Notes under the pieces: generated by a model
What the model was told of the DNA's origin: nothing
Databases searched by the model: none
The model's input: only the letters and a program-made list of their open reading frames with translations
Source of the DNA: an uncultured SAR116 cluster alpha proteobacterium
GTDB lineage: Bacteria; Pseudomonadota; Alphaproteobacteria; Puniceispirillales; Puniceispirillaceae
Direction of reading: 5' to 3'
Length of the DNA: 21,646 bases
Assembly: GCA_902520575.1 (NCBI GenBank)
Contig: CABYOG010000016.1
Span: 1-21,646 of the forward strand
In this document: positions 1-8,307 of the stretch, one piece after another
Numbering within the stretch: the stretch's first letter is position 1
How the letters are laid out: every line of letters begins with the position of its first letter
Translations under genes and position numbers: made by a program

Positions 1-2461
1 AGGCAATTATGACTGGTCCAAACCGCCGCGTAAATCTGCCCGTATTGTCGGGGATGTGATGGGTAATTATCACCCTCATGGCGATAGTTCCATCTATGAA
101 GCAATGGTCCGGATGGCGCAGGAATTTTCAATGCGTGTGCCTTTGGTCGACGGGCAGGGGAATTTCGGGTCTGTTGATGGGGATCCGGCCGCGGCGATGC
201 GATATACAGAATCGCGTTTGGCCCGAGCTGCAGAATCGCTGTTGAGGGATATTGATAAAGATACTGTTGATTTCATTCCAAATTATGATGAAACCCAGCA
301 GGAACCGTCAGTCTTACCTGCTGAATTCCCGAATTTGCTGGTGAACGGGGCAGGGGGGATCGCTGTGGGGATGGCGACCAATATCCCGCCCCATAATCCG
401 GGTGAGGTTATCCGCGCCTGTATGCAGCTGATCCGTAATCCTGAGATGAGTGATGAAGAGCTGCGTGAGATTGTGCCAGGTCCTGATTTCCCTACCGGGG
501 CGCTGATTATGGGTCGGGAAGGGATCAAAGACGCCTACAGCACAGGGCGCGGGTCTGTGATGATGCGGGCCAGGGCAGAAGTGCAGGCAACTACGCGAGA
601 TCGTGAGCAAATTATTGTAACCGAAATCCCGTACCAGGTAAACAAAGCGCAACTGCTTGAACGAATTGGCGAGCTAGTACGTGAAAAGACAATTGAGGGG
701 ATTTCTGATATCCGTGATGAGTCAGATCGTAAAGGCATGCGGATTGTCATTGAGATAAAACGGGATAGCGCAGGTGATGTGGTTTTAAACCAGCTATACC
801 GCCATACAAGGCTTCAAACCAGTTTTGCTGTCAATATGCTGGCGATGAATAATGGGCGCCCTGAACAGATGAGCCTTCGAGATGTGCTGAACGCCTTTTG
901 TCTGTTTCGTCAGGAGGTGGTAACGAGGCGAACACGGTTTTTGTTGGATAAGGCCCGGAACAGAGCGCATATTCTGGCAGGTCTGCTGGTCGCCCTAGCC
1001 TCGATTGATGAAATCATTGAGATGATAAAGAGGGCACCAACAGCAGAGGAAGCTCGCTCAGACCTTATGGCCAAAGCTTGGCCTGCGCAAGATGTTGAGA
1101 CTTTTATTGCGCTCATTGATGATCCCGGCCACGCGGTGGTAGATGGTTATTATAAGTTGTCGGAAGCTCAGGCAAGAGCGATTCTAGAGCTTCGCCTGCA
1201 ACGTCTTACGGGCATGGAACGAGATAAATTAGCTCAGGAGACCGAGGAACTTGCTGATCAAATCACAGATTACTTAGCAATCCTTTCAAGCAATGACAGG
1301 TTAATCGATGTTATTCTGACAGAATTGCAGGAAACCCATGACAGGCTAGATGAAGCGCGACGGACGGAAATTTCAGATGCTGCAGCTGATCAGGATGATG
1401 AGGATCTGATCCAGCAAGAAGACATGGTGGTAACGGTCAGTCACCGGGGATATATAAAACGGGTAGCTTTGTCAGATTATCGGGCTCAACGCAGGGGTGG
1501 CAAAGGGCGCACAGGTATGAAGACACGGGATGAGGATTTTGTTACCCGCCTGTTTGTAGCCAATACTCATACGCCTATTTTATTTTTCACATCAACAGGA
1601 ATGGTTTATCAACTAAAATGCTACAAACTTCCTGAAGCTTCGCCGCAATCAGTGGGCAAGGCTATGGTCAACTTGCTGCCCATCGCGCCGGAGGAAACAA
1701 TCCAGACAGTTATGCCACTGCCACAGGATGCCGATAGTTGGGACAGTCTCAATATTATGTTTGCAACTGCAAACGGGTCAGTACGGCGTAATCTGTTATC
1801 CGATTTTACCAATATAATGCGGAATGGCAAAATCGCCATGAAACTGGCAGCGGATGACAGTTTAATTGGCGTTCTGCCTTGTCAGCCATCTGATCATGTT
1901 TTGCTGGCCTCACGAAGGGGCAAAGCTATACGGTTTGCAGCAGAAGATGTCAGGCTGTTCAGAGGCCGAAATTCGGTTGGCGTGCGCGGAATGCGTCTGC
2001 TCAATGATGACAAGCTCGTATCTATGTGTGTCATTCGCGATCCGGAACAGGAATTCGTCCTGTCAATAACTGAGAATGGATATGGTAAACGAACCTCAGT
2101 TGGAGAATATAGAAAAGCAGGCCGTGGCGGGCAGGGGGTTGCAAATATTGAAACTTCAGCCAGAAACGGACTTGTTGTTGCCTCTTTCACGGTTTTTGCA
2201 GAAGACCAATTGATGCTCGTTACTGACGCTGGAAAAGTAATCCGCATCCGTGTTGATGGCGGTGAGGGCGATGTAATACGTATTGCTGGACGTAAAACAC
2301 AAGGTGTTAGATTGTTTGAAGTTGATGGTGAAGAAAAGGTTGTTTCGGTCGGGATCATCCGTGATGTGGACGACGCCCACGATACAGAAGACAATAAAAC
2401 ATCAGGTGAGCCACAGGATGCTGAAACAGATGGGTTCAGTGGGGAGCAGACGAAAGAATGA
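1..2461 (+). CDS. gyrA: DNA gyrase subunit A, 5' end outside the window
   Basis: Subunit A of the type II topoisomerase that introduces negative supercoils; it cuts and rejoins DNA in the cytoplasm as GyrA2GyrB2. The reading frame is open from base 2, upstream of the first in-frame ATG at 56, and the residues before that ATG (KSARIVGDV) match the family, so the true start lies before the window. About 819 residues are present. The catalytic tyrosine is in the AAMRYTES motif (codon 203-205). The quinolone-resistance region reads [10 protein letters not shown]. The GyrA-box QRRGGKGR of the C-terminal DNA-wrapping beta-pinwheel is at 1487-1510, and the protein ends in an acidic tail. The stop overlaps the coaD start (ATGA), suggesting translational coupling. 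The identification is secure. Confidence 0.98.
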   Translation, partial: GNYDWSKPPRKSARIVGDVMGNYHPHGDSSIYEAMVRMAQEFSMRVPLVDGQGNFGSVDGDPAAAMRYTESRLARAAESLLRDIDKDTVDFIPNYDETQQEPSVLPAEFPNLLVNGAGGIAVGMATNIPPHNPGEVIRACMQLIRNPEMSDEELREIVPGPDFPTGALIMGREGIKDAYSTGRGSVMMRARAEVQATTRDREQIIVTEIPYQVNKAQLLERIGELVREKTIEGISDIRDESDRKGMRIVIEIKRDSAGDVVLNQLYRHTRLQTSFAVNMLAMNNGRPEQMSLRDVLNAFCLFRQEVVTRRTRFLLDKARNRAHILAGLLVALASIDEIIEMIKRAPTAEEARSDLMAKAWPAQDVETFIALIDDPGHAVVDGYYKLSEAQARAILELRLQRLTGMERDKLAQETEELADQITDYLAILSSNDRLIDVILTELQETHDRLDEARRTEISDAAADQDDEDLIQQEDMVVTVSHRGYIKRVALSDYRAQRRGGKGRTGMKTRDEDFVTRLFVANTHTPILFFTSTGMVYQLKCYKLPEASPQSVGKAMVNLLPIAPEETIQTVMPLPQDADSWDSLNIMFATANGSVRRNLLSDFTNIMRNGKIAMKLAADDSLIGVLPCQPSDHVLLASRRGKAIRFAAEDVRLFRGRNSVGVRGMRLLNDDKLVSMCVIRDPEQEFVLSITENGYGKRTSVGEYRKAGRGGQGVANIETSARNGLVVASFTVFAEDQLMLVTDAGKVIRIRVDGGEGDVIRIAGRKTQGVRLFEVDGEEKVVSVGIIRDVDDAHDTEDNKTSGEPQDAETDGFSGEQTKE

Positions 2462-2973
2462 CTATTCATATAGGCCTTTATCCAGGGACATTTGATCCGT
2501 TGACCTTAGGTCATATTGATATGATCGAGCGCGCCAGTCATATCTGTGATCAACTCATTATCGGAGTTGCTGAGAACAGCGGAAAATCGCCTCTTTTTTC
2601 TTTATCACAAAGGTTGAGCTTCGTTCAAAAACAAGTTGAACATATTCAACAAAAAGCGAAAGGCATATCAAATATAAAGGTCGAGAGCTTCACTGGGCTT
2701 TTGACTGATTTTGCCCGACAAAAAGGCGCGTCATTTATTATCCGAGGGTTACGTGCGGTTTCTGACTTTGAGTATGAATTTCAGATGGCAAGCGCTAATA
2801 AACGGCTTAAATCTGATTTGGAAACTGTTTTTCTTACCGCATCAGAAAGCCAGCATTTTGTAGCCTCCTCTTTAGTCAAGGAAATAGCGCGCTATGGCGG
2901 AGATATTAGCTCGTTTGTGCCGATTGAAGTCAGCCAATATATGGCAGAGGCATTTTCGGATGAAAACAGCTGA
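2458..2973 (+). CDS. coaD: phosphopantetheine adenylyltransferase (CoaD)
   Basis: Catalyses the penultimate step of coenzyme A synthesis: 4'-phosphopantetheine plus ATP gives dephospho-CoA and pyrophosphate. The 171 residues are about the usual length for bacterial PPAT. The nucleotidyltransferase signature is intact: [10 protein letters not shown] at residues 10-19, with T16 and H19 of the T/HxGH motif; RGLR at 96-99; and [12 protein letters not shown] at 137-148 near the C-terminus. The ATG overlaps the gyrA stop by four bases and a G-rich stretch (GGGGAG) lies about 13 bases upstream, so it is probably co-transcribed with gyrA. Nothing unusual is visible. Confidence 0.97.
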   Translation: MTIHIGLYPGTFDPLTLGHIDMIERASHICDQLIIGVAENSGKSPLFSLSQRLSFVQKQVEHIQQKAKGISNIKVESFTGLLTDFARQKGASFIIRGLRAVSDFEYEFQMASANKRLKSDLETVFLTASESQHFVASSLVKEIARYGGDISSFVPIEVSQYMAEAFSDENS

Positions 2974-3036
2974 GATCAGATTAATTCTGGTTAGGAATAA
3001 TCATCTGTATGATGGAAAATCAGCTGCATAAAATGC

Positions 3037-3065
3037 TTTACAGCCTAGGTTGAGGTCAGTATACC
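3037..3065 (+). promoter_or_regulatory. candidate sigma70 promoter of tRNA-Lys
   Basis: TTTACA at 3037-3042 and TATACC at 3060-3065 are separated by 17 bases, which would start transcription some 20 bases before the tRNA. The hexamers each match the consensus only in part, so this is a plausible but untested promoter. Confidence 0.4.
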
Positions 3066-3090
3066 AAGCCTATCCGCAAGTCGGACCTGC

Positions 3091-3166
3091 GGGCGGTTAG
3101 CTCAGTTGGTAGAGCAAGTGACTTTTAATCACTGGGTCACAGGTTCGAATCCTGTACCGCTCACCA
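3091..3166 (+). tRNA. tRNA-Lys (anticodon UUU)
   Basis: A complete 76-base cloverleaf. The acceptor stem GGGCGGT pairs with ACCGCTC (one G-U pair), followed by discriminator A and an encoded CCA. The D-arm is GCTC...GAGC, the anticodon stem AGTGA/TCACT surrounds loop CTTTTAA with anticodon TTT at 3124-3126, and the T-arm ACAGG/CCTGT has loop TTCGAAT. It stands alone after coaD and is followed within six bases by a strong terminator. No copy of its 3' end was noticed elsewhere in the window, so there is no sign that it serves as an integration site here. Confidence 0.97.
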
Positions 3167-3171
3167 TTCTT

Positions 3172-3206
3172 AGTCGTTGAAATCATTGCATTTCAACGAC
3201 TTTTTT
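3172..3206 (+). terminator. rho-independent terminator of tRNA-Lys
   Basis: Perfect 12-bp inverted repeat AGTCGTTGAAAT (3172-3183) and ATTTCAACGACT (3190-3201) around the loop CATTGC, running straight into a six-T tract. It ends the tRNA-Lys transcript. Confidence 0.92.
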
Positions 3207-3416
3207 CTTGACGTAAACTTGTATCAAGTTGGCTAGGGCACCGTCGGGGTGCCAAAAACTTTTGCCCGTTAGTCGACCATATCAGTTACCCTAACATTTT
3301 TTTCCTCGAAAGCTCGACATTTAAAAAATTTTACAGAATCATAAATGTGTATCTTTTTGGCGTGCGCGGGGCTTTTTTACTCAATGACGTCAATATAGCA
3401 GTTGTAGGAGGTCTGC

Positions 3417-3719
3417 ATGAGTATAATCAGAGTAACTGTGCGCACGTTTCAAAATGAGGAGCATGCTGCAATGTTCCTTCAAATAGGCAAAACTGTGCCA
3501 GATATGCTTAAGGCTGCTGGACACAAATGCAGGTGTAAAATGGCTCTGTCACAGCGAAATAAAACCGAAGTTTTATCTATCTGGGAATATGATGATGAGG
3601 TGCATATGAAAGCTGTAAGGAAAACGCTATCAGAGCTATCCAAACTTCCAAATTCACTCATGCCAAAAGAAATTGCTTATCAGGCGGATATTGTCCACGA
3701 AATATCCATAGATTCTTAA
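3417..3719 (+). CDS. small conserved-looking protein of unknown function, possible dimeric alpha-beta barrel
   Basis: 100 residues, no signal peptide or membrane segment. An excellent Shine-Dalgarno (TAGGAGGT, 3405-3412) sits five bases before the ATG, which fixes the start and argues that the gene is real. The order strand (IIRVTVRTF), helix (EEHAAMFLQIGKTVPDML), strand, strand (TEVLSIWEY), helix (KAVRKTLSELSKL), strand is what one expects of a ferredoxin-like dimeric alpha-beta barrel such as the ABM monooxygenase group, but that is a fold guess from pattern only. A CxC pair (C38, C40) is present. It lies alone between the tRNA-Lys terminator and the sulfur-oxidation genes and has its own likely transcript. 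I do not recognise the family. Confidence 0.75.
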   Translation: MSIIRVTVRTFQNEEHAAMFLQIGKTVPDMLKAAGHKCRCKMALSQRNKTEVLSIWEYDDEVHMKAVRKTLSELSKLPNSLMPKEIAYQADIVHEISIDS

Positions 3720-3790
3720 GCTGGAATAATGCCCACTTCGCTTTTTAAGGATTTGCACCCATAAAACATTCACATTTCTGTCGTCTTTTT

Positions 3791-3976
3791 ATGCATGATC
3801 GGAAACAAGAGCCTGGACGTGATGAAATTAAGGTAGCGTCCAGGCCATCATCCTCAAAATTATCTCAGCTTATGCACCTCTCGCAATCTATATCCAAATA
3901 TTTTACTAAGCAGGTTCTTGAAGAAAACTATAATGTTTCTGGTTACAGAGTGTTTGAAGACATTAAGAATGAATAA
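3791..3976 (+). CDS. possible 61-residue protein, doubtful
   Basis: An open frame of 61 codons beginning ATG. No Shine-Dalgarno precedes it; the upstream bases are T-rich. The N-terminal third is polar and basic, and the rest (around LSQLMHLSQSISKYF) could form an amphipathic helix, which is why I do not dismiss it. A strong terminator lies about 110 bases downstream and could serve it. No family is recognised. It may equally be a chance frame. Confidence 0.25.
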   Translation: MHDRKQEPGRDEIKVASRPSSSKLSQLMHLSQSISKYFTKQVLEENYNVSGYRVFEDIKNE

Positions 3977-4083
3977 CTGCCCGCAAGGAAAAGGGGCGCT
4001 GCCTTTATGTGAATAAACCACAGATAAAAAGGAAGCTTATTTGGACGTTAAATGAGTAGAAAGAAAATCTCTTCTCTAGACTT

Positions 4084-4109
4084 AGACTGCCTGCAGGCAG
4101 TCTTTTTTT
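4084..4109 (+). terminator. rho-independent terminator upstream of soxR
   Basis: Palindrome AGACTGCC-TGCA-GGCAGTCT (4084-4103), an 8-bp GC-rich stem with a four-base loop, followed by seven T. It isolates the sox genes from transcription entering through the small genes at 3417-3976. Which transcript it ends is not certain. Confidence 0.85.
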
Positions 4110-4306
4110 GTTGAGAATGCATTTTCAAGAAGTGGTGTAATAGAGACCTTTTGCTTTAAGGTATAAATCAGATGTTATCTGGGCTGACAAATTGCCATTA
4201 GGTCGGAAGGCAAATGGTCATGATAGGTTCATCAAGGTCTATCAGCTTTAATCCTGCCTGTTTGTAAAGATAAGTTAAAAGAAATATGCAAGCTTGCTCA
4301 CGTATG

Positions 4307-4319
4307 TTTCAATTTGAAA
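4307..4319. promoter_or_regulatory. inverted repeat, candidate operator for the ArsR-type regulator
   Basis: TTTCAA-T-TTGAAA is a perfect 6+1+6 inverted repeat about 155 bases before soxR. ArsR-family repressors bind AT-rich inverted repeats, often near their own gene, so this is a reasonable candidate; the link to this protein is inference. Confidence 0.3.
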
Positions 4320-4474
4320 TAACTATAGCTGTCGCATCGACCCACTACTCACCTGGCGGAAAAATTATGTAAACACCGCTTGACCAAATGTTTTATTCAG
4401 CGACAACCTTGTCTGATTAAAATTTGATGCCTACAAGTTGAGCCCGAATTGTTCGGTCCCTGAAAGGAGGCGTA

Positions 4475-4855
4475 ATGTCAAGTAAAACTGAGCAGAAATT
4501 CGAGACAGAATTTGAGCTAGACCGCCCGACCAGTCGAATGATCTGTATTTATCACGCCCTTTCACATCCGGTACGATTAACTATTTGTAAATATTTGCTG
4601 GTACGCCCTTACACGGTTACTGAAATCTGTGAGCTCATTGGATTGCAACAATATGCAGTATCTCAGCAACTTGCTGTGTTAAGAAATTCAGATGTTGTGG
4701 AGACTGCAAGGCAATCACGCAATGTAATCTATTCTCTTCGCAGCGAGGCTGTAAGACGTATATTGCGTGTAAGTTTGCGTAACGCGAAAATACAAGAGGT
4801 TTCAAATAACGCAGAAAAATCAACAAGGTCCAGTGATTTTGCTCGAGTGAGATAA
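4475..4855 (+). CDS. soxR: ArsR-family winged-helix regulator of the sox genes (SoxR-like)
   Basis: 126 residues. The core from about residue 26 to 90 is an ArsR winged helix: LSHPVRLTICKYL, then the recognition unit TVTEICELIGLQQYAVSQQL (47-66) followed by AVLRNSDVVE (67-76), and the beta-wing with NVIYSL. Cytoplasmic DNA-binding repressor by family; in sox clusters such proteins respond to reduced sulfur. Start chosen at the ATG four bases after a near-perfect AAAGGAGG (4463-4470). It is followed by soxS on the same strand, the soxRS order known from Paracoccus. Cysteines are at 24, 38 and 52; the C-terminal helix has none, unlike the persulfide sensors BigR and SqrR, which use one Cys in the RLxxxC region and one near the C-terminus. 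The sensing chemistry may therefore differ. Confidence 0.85.
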   Translation: MSSKTEQKFETEFELDRPTSRMICIYHALSHPVRLTICKYLLVRPYTVTEICELIGLQQYAVSQQLAVLRNSDVVETARQSRNVIYSLRSEAVRRILRVSLRNAKIQEVSNNAEKSTRSSDFARVR

Positions 4856-4911
4856 GTTATTGTGCTCAGTGAAGACTCATCATTGTAAGTAGCAAACAGG
4901 AGCCTCAATCT

Positions 4912-5271
4912 GTGCGACACATAAGATCTCTGCTGTTTAGTGTCTTCATGTTTATTGCGTCTTTAAGTTTTGCAACAGAAGAGAACGCCCATAAAGAGTT
5001 AATTTTTATAACTTCTAAGTATTGCCCATTTTGTGAGGCATGGGAGCAAGATATTGGCTCGTTATATCATAAGACAACATACGCTAAACAGGCCCCATTA
5101 CGGAGGATTGACATTAACGAGGTTGAGTTTGAGTTGCCCGAAATTGTGGAAGATGTAGCTGGAACCCCGACCTTTTTAATTTTCCAGAATGGGTACGAGA
5201 TTGGACGAATAGAAGGTTATCAGTCAGCTGAGATGTTTTTCTGGGCCTTGTCTGAATATATTCAACAATAA
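4912..5271 (+). CDS. soxS: periplasmic thioredoxin-like protein SoxS
   Basis: 119 residues with an N-terminal signal peptide (basic MRHIRS, hydrophobic LLFSVFMFIASLSF, likely cleavage after A21). The thioredoxin-type active site CPFC is at 38-41 in SKYCPFCEAWEQDI, and the cis-proline loop GTPTF is at 84-88. The C-terminal part with GRIEGY and MFFWALSEYI resembles SoxS rather than the longer SoxW. In Paracoccus SoxS keeps the SoxY carrier cysteine in its active reduced state in the periplasm, fed by the membrane protein SoxV; no soxV is present here, so another CcdA/DsbD-type protein would have to supply electrons. The start is GTG, supported by AGGAG nine bases upstream at 4898-4902. It lies 56 bases after soxR. 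Confidence 0.85.
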   Translation: MRHIRSLLFSVFMFIASLSFATEENAHKELIFITSKYCPFCEAWEQDIGSLYHKTTYAKQAPLRRIDINEVEFELPEIVEDVAGTPTFLIFQNGYEIGRIEGYQSAEMFFWALSEYIQQ

Positions 5272-5303
5272 GCAGCTTGTATCAGATGATATAAAACATA
5301 AAA

Positions 5304-5424
5304 AAAAGCATATATTAGGCAGTAACTGTTGCAAAATTACTCCTTTTTCGGTCAATATTTATTGGTGGGGGGTGAGTAATGGACAAAAGCATTTTTATGT
5401 CAGACGTTAATGTTATATGCTTTT
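5304..5424. repeat. spaced 11-bp inverted repeat in the soxS-soxY gap
   Basis: AAAAGCATATA (5304-5314) and its exact reverse complement TATATGCTTTT (5414-5424) flank 99 bases. A third partial copy, AAAAGCAT near 5385, could pair with the right arm instead. The region is AT-rich, so chance is possible, but it lies just upstream of soxY where regulation would be expected. Confidence 0.3.
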
Positions 5425-5462
5425 CCTTATATTTATCTTCCGGTGCTTGTTTAACTGAATAG
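5379..5462 (+). CDS. possible 27-codon leader ORF before soxY
   Basis: ATG at 5379 is preceded by GGGGGGTGAG, a good match to the ribosome-binding consensus GGAGGTGA with suitable spacing, and the frame closes with TAG at 5460-5462, only nine bases before the soxY ATG. The peptide begins MDKSIFMSD and has two cysteines. It resembles no protein I know. The strong ribosome site and tight placement suggest either a translated leader or chance. Confidence 0.3.
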   Translation: MDKSIFMSDVNVICFSLYLSSGACLTE

Positions 5463-5471
5463 GATTTAAAC

Positions 5472-5936
5472 ATGATTGCACAAAAAATGATTACAATATC
5501 CCGGCGCCATGCTTTACATTTATTAGGGGCTGCAGCAGCAATAACTGCGGCACCAAAGCTTGGCTTTGCAACAACAGATGCAGTCGCGGGGCGATTGGCA
5601 GAAGTAACTAATGGTGTCTCGATTGGCGATCTAGAAATTTTTTTGGACATGCCAGAAATCGCTGAAAACGGTAATCAGGTGAAAATTGCTTTTGAAATCG
5701 ACAGCCCTATGACAACAGATGATCACGTAAAAGCAGTCTACGTGTTTGCTGATGGCAACCCAGAACCAGATGTGGCTCAGTTCAACTTCACCCCAGCAAT
5801 GGGAGCCTGTGGAGCGACTACAAGAATGCGTTTGTCCAAGACACAAAATGTTACGGTGCTTGCTGCAATGAGCAATGGAACTTTTGCAAAGGCTGATACC
5901 ACAGTTAAGGTCACAATTGGTGGTTGTGGCGGTTAA
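5472..5936 (+). CDS. soxY: sulfur carrier protein SoxY
   Basis: The SoxY half of the SoxYZ carrier: intermediates of thiosulfate oxidation are covalently bound to a C-terminal cysteine in the periplasm. 154 residues. The N-terminus carries a Tat-type signal (SRRHALHLLGAAAA at 10-23; cleavage probably near residue 33), as expected because SoxY drags the leaderless SoxZ across. The protein ends exactly in VTIGGCGG, the hallmark swinging arm, with carrier Cys152. A second cysteine, C113 (GACGATTR), lies in the Ig-like body. An AGGA about seven bases upstream supports the start; a second ATG at residue 6 is possible. It is followed after 11 bases by soxZ. Confidence 0.97.
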   Translation: MIAQKMITISRRHALHLLGAAAAITAAPKLGFATTDAVAGRLAEVTNGVSIGDLEIFLDMPEIAENGNQVKIAFEIDSPMTTDDHVKAVYVFADGNPEPDVAQFNFTPAMGACGATTRMRLSKTQNVTVLAAMSNGTFAKADTTVKVTIGGCGG

Positions 5937-5947
5937 GGAGATAGAAG

Positions 5948-6274
5948 ATGGCTAAAGTAAAAGCACGAGTAAAAGTCCCCAAAACAGCAGAGGTTGGCGA
6001 ATTGGTTGAAATCAAAACACTAATTTCGCACCCCATGCATAGTGGTCGCGCTGTTGATAGCGATGGCAAGATTGTGCCGCGTAAAATCATAAATAGTTTT
6101 ACTGCAAAGTTTAATGGAAACACCGTATTTGAAGTGGATATGCGCCCTTCAGTGTCGTCAAACCCCTTTATAGTATTTCCTTTTAAAGTTAGAGAAGCAG
6201 GAACATTTGACTTCATTTGGGTTGAAGATGGCGGTCAGGAGTATACAGCTTCTAAGAAAATGAAGCTTGCATGA
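5948..6274 (+). CDS. soxZ: sulfur carrier subunit SoxZ
   Basis: 108 residues, no signal peptide and no cysteine, the normal SoxZ pattern; it partners SoxY and is exported with it. Family features include the opening MAKVKARVKVP, the ISHPMHSG segment (26-33), the PRKIINSF strand and the ending FIWVEDGGQEYTASKK. An AAGGAG (5935-5940) overlapping the soxY stop serves the ATG seven bases later, so translation of the two subunits is probably linked. Confidence 0.97.
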   Translation: MAKVKARVKVPKTAEVGELVEIKTLISHPMHSGRAVDSDGKIVPRKIINSFTAKFNGNTVFEVDMRPSVSSNPFIVFPFKVREAGTFDFIWVEDGGQEYTASKKMKLA

Positions 6275-6379
6275 CAAAATCTGCTGCTGAACTTCTCCTC
6301 ATCGGTTGGTTTTTTTATGTTTGTTGAGGTCTATTGGTTAGCAGAAAAAGCCTCTAGCCATTGATTATTGGGGTACATC

Positions 6380-7654
6380 ATGACCACAGAATCCAAACAA
6401 TTCCTGTCTTTATCAAGACGCTCCTTATTAGGTGGCGCTGCAGCAATTGGCACAGCGTCTGTTCTAAGATCCGCAGCAGCATCAGAAGCAAATCCAGATA
6501 ATCTGCCGCCGAACCTGCCAGAATGGACCCCTTATTTGGGCGCTGGTGTGGATGCTAACCCATATGGGGTGCCTTCTGAATTTGAATCACATGTTATTCG
6601 CCGTAATGTTGAATGGCTCACAGCCAGCACAGAATCATCTGTGAACTTCACTCCACTTCATGAGCTTGATGGAATTGTAACACCAAATGGCCTTTGTTTT
6701 GAGCGTCATCACGGCGGCGTGCCTGAGGTTAATCCAACAGATTATCGATTGATGATTAATGGTTTAGTTGACAGAGAGTTGATTTTAACACTTGATGAAT
6801 TGCGCCGGTTTCCACAAATCAACCGTTTTTATTTTCTGGAATGTGCGGCAAATGGCGGTATGGAGTGGCGTGGAGCCCAGCTAAACGGCTGTCAGTATAC
6901 CTTTGGTATGGTTCACAATGTTCAGTATACGGGAGTTCGCCTGTCAGACATTTGCCAAGAAGTTGGTGTCAAACCAAGTGCAAAATGGGTTCTCGCGGAA
7001 GGTGGTGACTCCGCAGGTATGAGTCGATCAATCCCAATAGACAAGATCATGGATGACTGTATAGTTGCCTACGCAATGAATGGTGAGGCGCTCCGACCAG
7101 AGCAAGGCTATCCGGCTCGTCTGATTGTGCCTGGCTGGGAAGGCAACATGTGGGTAAAATGGATTCGCCGCCTTGAGTTTGGTGATATGCCTTATATGGC
7201 TCGTCAGGAAACGTCGAAATATACCGACCTAATGAAAGATGGAAAGGCACGCATGTTCACTTGGGTCATGGATGCAAAATCTGTCGTGACTTCTCCTTGT
7301 CCGGAAAAATCCATTATGAGCAAAGGCACACAATTGCTTAAAGGTCTGGCTTGGTCAGGTCGTGGGAAGATTACTAGGGTAGATGTCTCATTTGACGGTG
7401 GCCGAAACTGGGAAACTTCTGAGTTGCATGGGCCTATACTTGATAAATCATTAACACGCTTTACAGTTCCATTTAACTGGAATGGTGAAGAGATGCTTAT
7501 CCAGTCTCGTGCAATTGACGAAACAGGATATGTTCAGCCAACGATCCAGCAGTTGCAGGCTGAAAGGGGTTTAAATTCTATCTATCATAACAATTCTATT
7601 GCCACCTGGATGGTAAATAAGGATGGAACTGTGGACAATGTCCGGCTTGGTTAA
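6380..7654 (+). CDS. soxC: sulfur dehydrogenase molybdopterin subunit SoxC
   Basis: Molybdenum subunit of SoxCD, which removes six electrons from the sulfane sulfur bound to SoxYZ in the periplasm. About 424 residues from the ATG at 6380; I prefer this over a TTG 12 bases upstream because GGGG lies six bases before it and it leaves a compact Tat signal (SRRSLLGGAAAIG, RR at 13-14). The sulfite-oxidase fold follows: the cofactor cysteine is in FYFLECAANGGMEWRG (C155), then the dimerisation domain with DGGRNWE. It begins 105 bases after soxZ and its 3' end overlaps soxD. Related proteins are SorA and YedY, but the neighbouring soxD and the AANGG context favour SoxC. Confidence 0.95.
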   Translation: MTTESKQFLSLSRRSLLGGAAAIGTASVLRSAAASEANPDNLPPNLPEWTPYLGAGVDANPYGVPSEFESHVIRRNVEWLTASTESSVNFTPLHELDGIVTPNGLCFERHHGGVPEVNPTDYRLMINGLVDRELILTLDELRRFPQINRFYFLECAANGGMEWRGAQLNGCQYTFGMVHNVQYTGVRLSDICQEVGVKPSAKWVLAEGGDSAGMSRSIPIDKIMDDCIVAYAMNGEALRPEQGYPARLIVPGWEGNMWVKWIRRLEFGDMPYMARQETSKYTDLMKDGKARMFTWVMDAKSVVTSPCPEKSIMSKGTQLLKGLAWSGRGKITRVDVSFDGGRNWETSELHGPILDKSLTRFTVPFNWNGEEMLIQSRAIDETGYVQPTIQQLQAERGLNSIYHNNSIATWMVNKDGTVDNVRLG

Positions 7655-8297
7655 AGTGCCTAAAATTAGTCTGTTGGCGACTGCCCTCCTAGCCCTGGTA
7701 TTGTCGGCTTCTCAAGCTGTTGCCGACCAGCGACCGTTTAATCTTGGTCGGATTGCTACTGCCAAACAGGTCGCCGGATGGGATATTGATGTGCGCCCAG
7801 ACGGACTTGGTGCCCCTGTTGGAGCAGGCAATGCTTTTGATGGCGAAGAAGTTTATGCAGAATTATGTGCGTCCTGCCATGGCGATTTTGGTGAAGCTGT
7901 TGACAACTGGCCGGCTCTGGTCGGCGGTGAGGGCACATTGAATGGGCAAGATCCGTTAAAGACAACTGGCAGCTACTGGCCTTATGCGTCAACCATGTAT
8001 GATTATATTTATCGGGCAATGCCGTTCGGCGAAGCTCAGTCGCTTTCCCCAGATGAAACCTATCAAATTGTAGCTTATCTTCTGTATATGAATGATATCA
8101 TTGATGATGAGTTTGAGCTCAATCAAGAAAATATTGGCAAGATTGAAATGCCTAACCAGAATGGCTTTATATTGCCAGATCCGCGTCCCGACGCGCAGCC
8201 CATTTCTGGAGTTGCTTGCATGAAAAACTGCGATGTGCCCATAAATGTGATTGGTAAAGCTCGTGATATAGACGTGACGCCAGAAGATCAAAGTTAA
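7638..8297 (+). CDS. soxD: SoxD, haem-1 domain only
   Basis: Cytochrome c subunit of sulfur dehydrogenase. About 219 residues from the ATG at 7638, giving a Sec signal peptide ([20 protein letters not shown], cleavage near ...AVA|DQ); an ATG 15 bases upstream is also in frame. One haem site, CASCH (C77-H81), with a probable axial Met in [36 protein letters not shown] and the closing CMKNCD segment are SoxD-like. Paracoccus SoxD is a dihaem protein of nearly 400 residues; here the second haem domain is absent and the protein stops shortly after CMKNCD. The next gene encodes a free cytochrome resembling the missing domain. It overlaps the end of soxC by 17 bases, so coupling is likely. Confidence 0.9.
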   Translation: MSGLVKVPKISLLATALLALVLSASQAVADQRPFNLGRIATAKQVAGWDIDVRPDGLGAPVGAGNAFDGEEVYAELCASCHGDFGEAVDNWPALVGGEGTLNGQDPLKTTGSYWPYASTMYDYIYRAMPFGEAQSLSPDETYQIVAYLLYMNDIIDDEFELNQENIGKIEMPNQNGFILPDPRPDAQPISGVACMKNCDVPINVIGKARDIDVTPEDQS

Positions 8298-8307
8298 GGA
8301 GATTATA

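Larger units (their letters stand above)
3977..4474. other. intergenic region before the sox regulator
   Basis: No convincing gene in about 500 bases. It contains a strong terminator (4084-4109) and a 13-base inverted repeat (4307-4319). A 20-codon frame beginning at 4051 runs through the terminator hairpin and has no clear ribosome site. The soxR promoter must lie in the second half, but I could not assign convincing -35 and -10 boxes. Confidence 0.5.

Noticed and set aside
3237..3253. Hairpin GGCACC/GGTGCC as a second terminator after tRNA-Lys
   Set aside because: The six-base stem is followed by an A-rich, not T-rich, sequence, so it does not look like a terminator on the plus strand, and no transcript on the other strand needs one.
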